DNA of 5,785 nt from assembly GCA_964578935.1 (NCBI GenBank), contig CAZOEW010000212.1, positions 1-5,785 on the forward strand, written 5' to 3'. Below are positions 1-4,948 of this stretch, one piece after another. The translations under genes and the position numbers were made by a program. Numbering within the stretch: the first letter of the stretch is position 1; each line of letters opens with the position of its first letter. The notes under the pieces are model-generated. The model was given only the letters and a program-made list of their open reading frames with translations. It had not been told where the DNA came from and ran no database searches. Origin of the DNA: JAQYVL01 sp964578935. Its GTDB lineage: Bacteria > Desulfobacterota > Desulfobacteria > Desulfobacterales > SURF-7.

Positions 1-41
1 TTCCGGCGCCTTCTTGCTTTAAAACCTCTTTTAATTCGCAT
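1..41 (-). CDS. rplT: 50S ribosomal protein L20, N-terminal fragment
   Basis: Only the first 13 complete codons are in the window; the gene continues past the left edge. They read MRIKRGFKARRRR, which matches the very basic, rRNA-binding N-terminal tail of L20. In the family, L20 nucleates 50S assembly by binding 23S rRNA and also represses its own operon in several bacteria. The ATG at 41-39 is preceded by AAGGAG (54-49) with 7-nt spacing, so the start is clear. It follows rpmI in the usual infC-rpmI-rplT order. The identification rests on a short stretch plus context, but both agree. Confidence 0.93.
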   Translation of the reverse strand, partial: MRIKRGFKARRRR

Positions 42-48
42 AATTATT

Positions 49-54
49 CTCCTT
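49..54 (-). promoter_or_regulatory. ribosome binding site of rplT
   Basis: AAGGAG on the minus strand, 7 nt before the rplT ATG. It fixes the L20 start. Confidence 0.85.
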
Positions 55-60
55 GCATAC

Positions 61-84
61 CAGCCCATCCGTCAGCCCGGGCTG
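61..84 (-). promoter_or_regulatory. hairpin just upstream of the rplT ribosome binding site
   Basis: In the mRNA, CAGCCC (84-79) can pair perfectly with GGGCUG (66-61) around a 12-nt loop. The 5' arm is also part of a 12-bp palindrome (73-84). The hairpin ends 6 nt before the rplT Shine-Dalgarno. It could modulate rplT translation or coupling to rpmI. It has no U-tract, so it is not an intrinsic terminator. The function is inferred. Confidence 0.35.
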
Positions 85-112
85 TACATGAATCACATCT
101 GAAAATATCCGG

Positions 113-310
113 CTATCCATTGGGAAGGAGAAGTTTTATCTCTTTCCGATTGGTTATATCAACAATATGCCCCTTTCTGAGGGATCTTTTCCTCTTTGTG
201 GTCTTTTTGGTCAAAATATGACTGGCATGTGATTTTCGGTAAACGATTTGGCCGGTCCCTGTTTTTTTAAAACGTTTTGCCGCTGCACGATTGGTTTTAA
301 TTTTTGGCAT
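113..310 (-). CDS. rpmI: 50S ribosomal protein L35
   Basis: A 65-residue basic protein that begins MPKIKTNRAAAKRFKKTG and contains KSHASHILTKK. This is the standard L35 pattern and exactly the usual family length. L35 is a small late-assembling protein of the large ribosomal subunit. Two in-frame ATGs lie close together at 316 and 310. AAGGAG (325-320) is only 3 nt from the first but 9 nt from the second, and the family starts with MPK, so 310 is chosen. It is the middle gene of infC-rpmI-rplT, with 71 bp to rplT. The 268-bp gap behind infC is long for this operon, so rpmI may have its own translational control. Confidence 0.97.
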   Translation of the reverse strand: MPKIKTNRAAAKRFKKTGTGQIVYRKSHASHILTKKTTKRKRSLRKGHIVDITNRKEIKLLLPNG

Positions 311-319
311 TTTCATTTT

Positions 320-325
320 CTCCTT
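320..325 (-). promoter_or_regulatory. ribosome binding site of rpmI (decides the start)
   Basis: AAGGAG lies 9 nt before the ATG at 310 and 3 nt before the ATG at 316. The spacing favours 310. Confidence 0.8.
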
Positions 326-341
326 AACACTATTTTCAATG

Positions 342-375
342 CAGCATGTTGATGTTGCTGAATCTATAACATGCT
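342..375 (-). promoter_or_regulatory. alternative hairpins in the rpmI leader
   Basis: Two mutually exclusive pairings are visible. AGCAUGUU (375-368) pairs with AACAUGCU (350-343), 8 bp with a 17-nt loop. CAGCA (360-356) pairs with UGCUG (346-342), 5 bp with a 9-nt loop. They share bases 343-346 and end about 17 nt before the rpmI Shine-Dalgarno. Such an arrangement could act as a translational switch, and L20 controls rpmI in E. coli. Neither stem is followed by a U-run. The role is inferred only. Confidence 0.35.
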
Positions 376-516
376 CATTATATGTCTTTTAATCAAGAAA
401 CGATCTCCGAGGTACCGGAAGTGTTCCATAATTGCGATATCCATTCGATCTTTGAATTCCAAAAACCGGCTGCCTTTATACAAACACAGATGGCGTGAAT
501 ACCCAAAAACCAGCAT
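364..516 (-). CDS. possible 50-residue ORF between infC and rpmI (doubtful)
   Basis: An ATG at 516-514 opens a 50-codon frame ending in TAG at 366-364. It lies in the infC-rpmI spacer on the same strand as the operon. The peptide starts MLVFGYSRHLCLYKG and ends RHIMSML. It is mixed basic and hydrophobic, and I recognise no family. There is no convincing Shine-Dalgarno, and the start is buried in the 490-524 inverted repeat. An open frame of this length is not surprising by chance in 260 bp. It is listed because it partly fills an unusually long spacer. Confidence 0.12.
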   Translation of the reverse strand: MLVFGYSRHLCLYKGSRFLEFKDRMDIAIMEHFRYLGDRFLIKRHIMSML

Positions 517-524
517 CACGCCAT
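490..524 (-). promoter_or_regulatory. 9-bp inverted repeat in the infC-rpmI spacer
   Basis: ATGGCGTGA (524-516 on the transcript strand) and TCACGCCAT (498-490) form a perfect 9-bp stem around a 17-nt loop, about 55 nt after the infC stop codon. The loop is U-rich, but no U-tract follows the stem, so it is not a standard terminator. Candidate roles are a binding site for a regulatory ribosomal protein (L20 in related operons), an RNA-processing site or an mRNA stabiliser. The structure is seen; the role is inferred. Confidence 0.4.
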
Positions 525-578
525 GAATACAATGCAACCATAGAGAAAGAAGCCCCGGTGAAGAACCGCGCGTTTCGC

Positions 579-1103
579 CTATTTTGGCGAAAGGATCATA
601 ACCATTGTACGGCCTTCAAATCTTGGAGACTGTTCCATCACAGCCATATCCTCTGTTCCGGCCGCAATCTCATCAAGGAGTTCCCGGCCACGCTGAGAAA
701 GCGTGATTTCACGCCCCCTGAAAACGACGGTTACTTTGACCTTGTCCTTTTTACCGAGAAACTTCTTTATATGGCCAAGTTTGGTCTGTAAATCATGAGT
801 CTCGGTTTTCGGCCTTATTTTGATCTCCTTAATCTGGAATGAGCTCTGTTTCTTTTTCGCTTCCTGCTGCTTTTTTGTCACCTCATACTTATACCGGCCG
901 TAATCCATTATTTTGCACACCGGCGGATTTGCCGTGGGTGAAACCTCAACCAGATCAAGGCCAAAATCACCTGCAGTTGCTAGTGCTTTATGAATGGCAA
1001 GAACACCGAGCTGGTTCCCTTCCGGGTCTATAACCCTTACTTCTCTTGCTCTGATATTTCTATTGACGTTTATCTTAATACCGTTCCGCTTTGGTTTTTT
1101 TAT
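579..1103 (-). CDS. infC: translation initiation factor IF-3
   Basis: IF-3 binds the 30S subunit, checks start-codon/initiator-tRNA pairing and prevents premature 50S joining. The 174-residue product has the family layout. The N-terminal domain carries NRNIRAREVRVID (about 14-26) and the signature KIMDYGRYKYE (64-74). A lysine-rich linker follows (about 72-90), then a C-terminal domain with IKIRPKTETHDL (95-106) and FRGREIT (128-134). The start is assigned to ATA at 1103-1101. It follows AGGAGGAGGT (1119-1110) by 6 nt. No ATG exists in the upstream open frame, only TTGs at 1187 and 1142, and no ATG, GTG or TTG occurs downstream before the signature motif. ATA gives the usual family length. 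Rare infC start codons are known to allow IF-3 autoregulation. First gene of infC-rpmI-rplT; thrS is not its upstream neighbour. Confidence 0.95.
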   Translation of the reverse strand: MKKPKRNGIKINVNRNIRAREVRVIDPEGNQLGVLAIHKALATAGDFGLDLVEVSPTANPPVCKIMDYGRYKYEVTKKQQEAKKKQSSFQIKEIKIRPKTETHDLQTKLGHIKKFLGKKDKVKVTVVFRGREITLSQRGRELLDEIAAGTEDMAVMEQSPRFEGRTMVMILSPK

Positions 1104-1109
1104 ACCAGC

Positions 1110-1119
1110 ACCTCCTCCT
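1110..1119 (-). promoter_or_regulatory. strong ribosome binding site of infC (decides the ATA start)
   Basis: AGGAGGAGGT is nearly full anti-Shine-Dalgarno complementarity, 6 nt before ATA at 1103. A site this strong in front of a non-canonical codon is the main evidence for the infC start. Confidence 0.85.
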
Positions 1120-1205
1120 GATGATTGTCGCCACCGCTTCAAGGTCTCTTCAAGACAAATCAGAAAGATACCCTGCCTTATAAACAATCTGCTAATTTAT
1201 ATTTT

Positions 1206-1234
1206 ATAATAAGCAAATGCAAGAAAAAAATCAA
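1206..1234 (-). promoter_or_regulatory. candidate sigma-70 promoter of the infC operon
   Basis: TTGATT (1234-1229), a 17-bp spacer, then TATTAT (1211-1206) in an AT-rich stretch. Transcription would start near 1199, giving a leader of about 95 nt before the infC ATA start. It lies between the PilZ gene and infC, where no terminator is evident, so some readthrough from PilZ is possible. Confidence 0.5.
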
Positions 1235-1315
1235 TAAATCTGAAATTATGCAGAATCAGCCCAATCGAAAAAATGGCGATGGATGCCTCCTGGTTTCATA
1301 AAAAACAAATCATAA

Positions 1316-1720
1316 TTAATTCGAGTCGTTAAACCGTTCCAGCATCTCCTTCTGATACGCAGACAGATTTTCAAACTGGACTCCGATCCCGTTGCCATCT
1401 CTTCGGGTAACTGTTGCGGATATTTTAAAAGAAGAGTTCTCTATATTCGGAACAGAGAACCAGAGTACAATCTGCTGGCCGACGGAAAAGGATTCATCCA
1501 CCTCAACATAAGCCCCACTGATACTGATATTCCGAATCGGCTTCTGACTGGAATAGTCATTCGTGTCAAAGTCAGCCGAAATGGAACAGGTTTTTCTATC
1601 GTGCTTCCGGGTCCATTTCGAAGGTATTTTTTCCAGACGGTTTAACAGCAAAACAAGACGGTCTTTCGACATCTCCTGCAACAGCTCATTTATCCTGACC
1701 ACAATTTGTTCTTTATCCAT
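1316..1720 (-). CDS. PilZ domain protein (c-di-GMP binding)
   Basis: A 134-residue cytosolic protein with no signal peptide or membrane segment. Residues 1-30 form a predicted helix. A PilZ domain follows with both c-di-GMP contacts intact: RKHDR (RxxxR, 38-42) and NISISG ([D/N]xSxxG, 64-69). GNGIGVQF lies near the C-terminus, where PilZ barrels close. By family knowledge it should bind cyclic di-GMP and pass the signal to a partner in motility, adhesion or polysaccharide control; the partner is unknown. The ATG at 1720 has no good Shine-Dalgarno, and an in-frame stop lies just upstream, so no earlier start is possible. It has its own candidate promoter 109 bp upstream. The gene lies between the deaminase and infC, and I infer no functional link to either. 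Confidence 0.88.
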   Translation of the reverse strand: MDKEQIVVRINELLQEMSKDRLVLLLNRLEKIPSKWTRKHDRKTCSISADFDTNDYSSQKPIRNISISGAYVEVDESFSVGQQIVLWFSVPNIENSSFKISATVTRRDGNGIGVQFENLSAYQKEMLERFNDSN

Positions 1721-1828
1721 ATGGTATGTGCCCGGGTCTGGAAATCAACCTGATGAATCGATACCAGTCAATATATCACGAGAGAGCGGCCGGTTACGCA
1801 ACTTCCAATCTTAACTCACTTAATTTTT

Positions 1829-1857
1829 ACCTTAAAACAAAATTTTAACGGTGTCAA
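1829..1857 (-). promoter_or_regulatory. candidate sigma-70 promoter of the PilZ gene
   Basis: A consensus -35 TTGACA (1857-1852), a 17-bp spacer and a -10 TAAGGT (1834-1829). The -10 keeps the three most conserved positions (T, A and the final T). The predicted leader is about 100 nt. A candidate by pattern only. Confidence 0.45.
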
Positions 1858-1898
1858 ACAAATGCGATTGCGCCTTAAAGGAGGTTTAAAAATCAGTT

Positions 1899-2399
1899 CT
1901 ACTGTTCAAGTGTATATCGGGCCAGAAGACTTCCTTTCCAGTATACGCCGGCAGGGTTCCTGAAATAGGCTTTGAAAAGTTTCAGGCTTTGTTCACGAAG
2001 AACATTTGAAACTATGGACACCTTCGATTCTCTGTAGAGAGGCGACAGGAGTGACAGGTCACAGCCGGTTCCGCCCCCCATGACATCCTCATAGGAATAT
2101 ACGATTTTCCGAATACCGCTCAACAGGATCGCCCCAAAACACATCAGGCAGGGTTCCATGGTGCAGAAAAGCGTCAGATCCTTTTTATCCAGCTCTCTAT
2201 AGCGTTCTGTAAGTTTTTTCAGTGTTGTAATCTCGGCATGATCGATTTCATTTGAAGCCTCTCCGGAAGTCCCTGTTCGATATCCTGATGCGAGCACGCC
2301 ATCACTGGATGCAATTACACATCCGACCGGAAATTCACCATCAGCAAGAGCACGCTCAGCCTGCTCAAGGGCGATTTTCATAAAATATTCTTCCTGCAT
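1899..2399 (-). CDS. zinc-dependent nucleoside deaminase (CDA/TadA-like fold)
   Basis: A 166-residue protein of the cytidine deaminase-like superfamily, which hydrolytically removes an amino group from a base using one zinc ion. The zinc and catalytic motifs are intact: HAE (54-56) and PCLMC (PCxxC, 83-87). The N-terminus EYFMKIALEQAERALADGEFPVG resembles TadA-type enzymes, but the region before HAE (SNEID) lacks the usual DPTAHAE wording. The segment VMGGGTGCDLS (about 106-116) is also distinctive. Substrate could be tRNA A34, guanine, cytosine or a nucleotide; I cannot decide. The start at 2399 is chosen because helix 1 of the family begins there and a GGA lies 8 nt upstream. An ATG at 2408 is possible, and one at 2381 has AGGAAGA ahead of it but would cut conserved residues. 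It lies 96 bp downstream of the HsdR_N-like gene, probably co-transcribed with it. Confidence 0.85.
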   Translation of the reverse strand: MQEEYFMKIALEQAERALADGEFPVGCVIASSDGVLASGYRTGTSGEASNEIDHAEITTLKKLTERYRELDKKDLTLFCTMEPCLMCFGAILLSGIRKIVYSYEDVMGGGTGCDLSLLSPLYRESKVSIVSNVLREQSLKLFKAYFRNPAGVYWKGSLLARYTLEQ

Positions 2400-2495
2400 A
2401 CTGACCATCCCGAATCATTTAATTGTGTTATGCGCCAACCATCAAAATTGACAATGCGCGGACCAATGAACCACAAAGAAACTCTGAAGCACCAT

Positions 2496-3047
2496 CTATA
2501 TTCGGCAAATACTGTCATCACACGGACAACTGTCATCGACCTCAAAGGCATATGCAATTCTTGATTCCATTTCAATCTTTCCTGCGGAAATGGGTTTAAA
2601 GGAATACTTGTGAAATTCTTTTATCAATGCCGATCGCGACGGTATCGATTCGAGCCCCCGGCTCATAACCGTTCCCGTTAGTCCATCCACAACCTCTGCA
2701 TCTTCTCCATTTGTGATCACGATGACTGGAACCTGGTATCCTGAAACCAGCCTTGAAACTGCAAGCGATGGCCTGATCCGTGTAACAACGGAACCCGGCC
2801 CATATTTCACAACCATACATATCTTTTCCGAAAGTGTAATCACGAAATCCACACTGATGATCGCTTTTTTTTCGCCGGCCCTGACGATCAGTTCATGGCG
2901 GGAAGCAATTTCGTTTCGTTTATAGCCCCTTGCTTCAACAAGCAGTTTCGCAATTTTTTGTCTATATCGTTCATCATGAGTATCATCCAGGAGTTCACCT
3001 GTAAGAAAATCCGTCAACTTGCCCATAATTAAATGATGGCCGTTCAT
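2496..3047 (-). CDS. HsdR N-terminal-domain-like protein with degenerate nuclease core
   Basis: A 183-residue soluble protein. The N-terminal region (residues 9-45) reads GKLTDFLTGELLDDTHDERY and continues into RQKIAKLLVEARGY. The core is like HSDR_N_2, the small restriction-endonuclease-like domain that starts type I restriction R subunits. Motif residues are D67 in VDFVI and K81 in VVKYGPG. The acidic residue normally two places before that lysine (ExK) is V79, so cleavage activity is doubtful. The C-terminus ends in a cysteine cluster, CPCDDSICRI (C174, C176, C181), which could bind metal. There is no helicase domain and no hsdM or hsdS in the window, so it is not a restriction system by itself. 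The ATG at 3047 follows AAGGGTG (3058-3052) by 4 nt; an in-frame ATG at 3026 lacks a site. I recall similar stand-alone proteins in sulfate reducers, function unknown. Confidence 0.75.
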   Translation of the reverse strand: MNGHHLIMGKLTDFLTGELLDDTHDERYRQKIAKLLVEARGYKRNEIASRHELIVRAGEKKAIISVDFVITLSEKICMVVKYGPGSVVTRIRPSLAVSRLVSGYQVPVIVITNGEDAEVVDGLTGTVMSRGLESIPSRSALIKEFHKYSFKPISAGKIEMESRIAYAFEVDDSCPCDDSICRI

Positions 3048-3121
3048 GGTTCACCCTTTCACACGTGCAAGGATACAGCATGAAACACACTGCAGGAGCT
3101 GCCGGCTGGAATGGCATATTC

Positions 3122-3150
3122 AGAATAAATAAAATTAAAAAAGATGTAAA
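3122..3150 (-). promoter_or_regulatory. candidate promoter of the HsdR_N-like/deaminase pair
   Basis: TTTACA (3150-3145), a 17-bp spacer and TATTCT (3127-3122). Transcription would start near 3115, giving a leader of about 70 nt. It faces away from the dGTPase promoter; the two -35 boxes are 14 bp apart. Confidence 0.5.
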
Positions 3151-3164
3151 GATACAAATATTTC

Positions 3165-3192
3165 TTTACAATACGCAAAGGCGGTTTATAAT
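3165..3192 (+). promoter_or_regulatory. candidate promoter of the dGTPase-YkgJ operon
   Basis: TTTACA (3165-3170), a 16-bp spacer and a consensus TATAAT (3187-3192). The start point would be near 3199, giving a leader of about 80 nt before the dGTPase ATG. If real, it excludes in-frame starts at 3065 and 3191, because these lie upstream of the transcript. Confidence 0.55.
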
Positions 3193-3277
3193 GGTCTGCC
3201 TGGTTGTTTTGATTTTAGAACCCACTGCGTTGAAGGGGGATGGAAAGAGTTCATTCTTTATCGCTGGTTTTATGAAC

Positions 3278-4330
3278 ATGTCACTCCGAGAAGACTTTGA
3301 AAAACGTGAAAATGGTTTTATTGCGGAATTCGGCTGCAGGAGTAAGGAGTCAAAGGGCCGCCTGACCGAAGAATCGCAATGCCCGATTCGTACTGTTTTC
3401 CAGAGAGACCGGGATCGAATCGTATTTTCACACGCTTTCCGAAGGCTGAAACATAAAACCCAGGTTTTTCTCTCCCCTCTTGGAGATCACTACCGCACCA
3501 GATTGACCCACACCCTTGAAGTCGCTCAAATTGCGAGAACCATTGCACGCGCCATGAGGCTTAACGAAGATTTGACGGAAGCCATTGCCCTTGGGCATGA
3601 TCTTGGGCACACCCCGTTTGGTCATAGCGGAGAAACCACCTTGAAGGAAATCTATTCTCAAGATTTCTGTCACAATGACCAAAGCCTCCGGGTTGTGGAT
3701 ATCCTCGAAAATAAAGGAAAAGGATTGAACCTGACCTATGAGGTAAGAGACGGAATCTTGAAGCATTCCAAAGGATTTGGAGAAATTTTAACCCAAGATC
3801 CCAATGAAATGGCCTCCACGATCGAGGGCCGGGTTGTTCGAATTTCTGACATAATGGCTTATCTGAACCATGACCTGGATGATGCCATCCGAAGCGGAGT
3901 AATTCAAAGAGAACAGATTCCCGCATCCTGTACAAAAGCGCTCGGCCAAACACATTCTCAGCGGGCAACCCTCATGATTCGGGACCTGATTTTCTCCAGC
4001 AAAATAAAAGACGGCAGCCTGGATCTCTGCATGTCCGAAAGGGTTCTTTCCGCCATGATCGACCTCAGAAAATTTCTGTACGAAAATGTTTACAGATCCG
4101 ATCAGGTTCACAAAGAGTTTGTAAAAGCAAAAAAAATTCTTTCGGAGCTCTATACCTATTTTCTGGAAAACAGTGAAAAACTCAAAAATCAACTTGCCAC
4201 CATGGAGATGTCTAAAACCCTGGAAGAACAGCCCCTGGATCGAACTGTCGCCGATTTTATTGCAAGTATGACCGACCGGTATGCGATGGCCCTGTATTCG
4301 AAACTATTTCTCCCATCTCCCCTGGTATAA
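3278..4330 (+). CDS. dgt: dGTP triphosphohydrolase-like HD-domain protein
   Basis: A 350-residue soluble enzyme of the dGTPase family, which splits dNTPs (classically dGTP) into the nucleoside and inorganic triphosphate and so tunes the dNTP pool. Family signatures are FQRDRDRIVFSHAFRRLKHKTQVF (about 41-64), LTHTLEV with metal ligand H78, ALGHDLGHTPFGHSGE with the HD pair H107-D108, and ISDIMAYLNHDLDD with D191. The H..HD..D metal set is complete. The length fits the shorter class of bacterial dGTPases. The start is taken at ATG 3278, giving MSLREDFEKRE as in relatives; ATG 3272, two codons earlier, is equally possible, and neither has a clear Shine-Dalgarno. The frame stays open up to 3065, but that part is not family-like and lies around the promoter. 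It is followed 12 bp later by the first YkgJ gene. The nucleotide specificity is not visible. Confidence 0.92.
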   Translation: MSLREDFEKRENGFIAEFGCRSKESKGRLTEESQCPIRTVFQRDRDRIVFSHAFRRLKHKTQVFLSPLGDHYRTRLTHTLEVAQIARTIARAMRLNEDLTEAIALGHDLGHTPFGHSGETTLKEIYSQDFCHNDQSLRVVDILENKGKGLNLTYEVRDGILKHSKGFGEILTQDPNEMASTIEGRVVRISDIMAYLNHDLDDAIRSGVIQREQIPASCTKALGQTHSQRATLMIRDLIFSSKIKDGSLDLCMSERVLSAMIDLRKFLYENVYRSDQVHKEFVKAKKILSELYTYFLENSEKLKNQLATMEMSKTLEEQPLDRTVADFIASMTDRYAMALYSKLFLPSPLV

Positions 4331-4341
4331 CATCCTGTTAT
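4327..4341 (+). promoter_or_regulatory. small hairpin across the dGTPase stop and next start
   Basis: ATAACA (4327-4332) pairs with TGTTAT (4336-4341) around a 3-nt loop. It spans the TAA of dGTPase and ends one base before the next ATG. The downstream gene has no Shine-Dalgarno, so its translation is probably coupled to dGTPase, and ribosomes ending at TAA would open the hairpin. The role is inferred and the stem is AT-rich. Confidence 0.3.
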
Positions 4342-4342
4342 C

Positions 4343-4948
4343 ATGAATATTTCAATGAAAAATACCGATCTGGCCGCCCCCTTTTTCAATCGTCTGAGGC
4401 AACTATTTTCAGATATGGATGAAGAATATCGTCACGCATCTGAATATTACGGATTTGACTGCAGGGGGTGTGACGACAACTGCTGTATGACGCTTTTTTT
4501 TCATCATACCTATCTTGAATTTTTTTACCTGATGGAAGGGGTTAACGCGCTTCCGCCTGATGATCGAGAATCGCTCTTTGAAAGAGCGGAAACCGCACAT
4601 CGAAAAACACTGGAAATGGAACAAAAGAAGATCTCCGTTCGCCTGATGTGCCCGCTTAATGTCGAAGGGCTTTGCATTCTTTATGACCGTCGACCCATGA
4701 TCTGCCGGATGCATGGAATTCCTCATGAACTAAAACCTCCGGGAAGGCCGGCGGTATTGGGTCCGGGGTGTGACGCCTTTTCAACTCGATGCGGCTCAAA
4801 AACATATATTCCGTTCGATCGAACCCCTTTCTATATTGAAATGTCAACCCTGGAAAATGAGCTGAAACAGCGATTCAACATTTCCCGGAAATTTAAAAAA
4901 ACCATTACCCAGATGCTGGTTGGAAAGAATGAAATCCCTGGACATTGA
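4343..4948 (+). CDS. YkgJ-family cysteine cluster protein (first copy)
   Basis: A 201-residue soluble protein of the YkgJ/CxxCxxxCC family, thought to bind zinc or an iron-sulfur cluster; the biochemical role is unknown. Cysteines include FDCRGCDDNCC (C40, C43, C47, C48), LMCPLNVEGLC (C103, C111), the family signature YDRRPMICRMHG (C121) and PGCDAFSTRC (C143, C150). The CxxC-x3-CC start and RPxxCR centre are diagnostic. The ATG at 4343 is 12 bp after the dGTPase stop, without a visible Shine-Dalgarno, so translational coupling is likely; ATG 4355 is an alternative. The C-terminal part (about 155-201) has no further cysteines. It overlaps the next YkgJ gene by 20 bp. Confidence 0.87.
   Translation: MNISMKNTDLAAPFFNRLRQLFSDMDEEYRHASEYYGFDCRGCDDNCCMTLFFHHTYLEFFYLMEGVNALPPDDRESLFERAETAHRKTLEMEQKKISVRLMCPLNVEGLCILYDRRPMICRMHGIPHELKPPGRPAVLGPGCDAFSTRCGSKTYIPFDRTPFYIEMSTLENELKQRFNISRKFKKTITQMLVGKNEIPGH

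Noticed and set aside
495..791. Plus-strand 98-codon frame over the infC end
   Set aside because: It is mostly antisense to infC, has no family likeness and no ribosome site.
1104..1187. 28-residue extension of IF-3 starting at TTG 1187
   Set aside because: It would include the Shine-Dalgarno as coding sequence (GGG-rich), is not IF-3-like, and ATA 1103 gives the normal length.
1276..1300. GGC..GCC followed by a T-run as a terminator after PilZ
   Set aside because: The stem is only 3 bp; not a credible intrinsic terminator.
1872..1898. AAAGGAGGTTTAAAAATC on the plus strand as a ribosome site
   Set aside because: A perfect-looking Shine-Dalgarno, but no start codon and open frame follow on that strand; it lies just past the deaminase stop.
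2409..2495. Separate promoter for the deaminase (TTGTCA with CATAAC)
   Set aside because: The -10 match is poor and the 96-bp gap is compatible with co-transcription from the upstream gene.
3065..3277. N-terminal extension of dGTPase, including a hydrophobic stretch after an ATG at 3191 with an AAAGGCGGT-like site
   Set aside because: It has no resemblance to the family N-terminus. The putative ribosome site and ATG overlap a consensus TATAAT with a proper -35, so this is better read as promoter.
3318..4192. Several minus-strand frames of 76-135 codons inside dGTPase
   Set aside because: They are shadows of a clearly recognised gene, with no motifs or ribosome sites.
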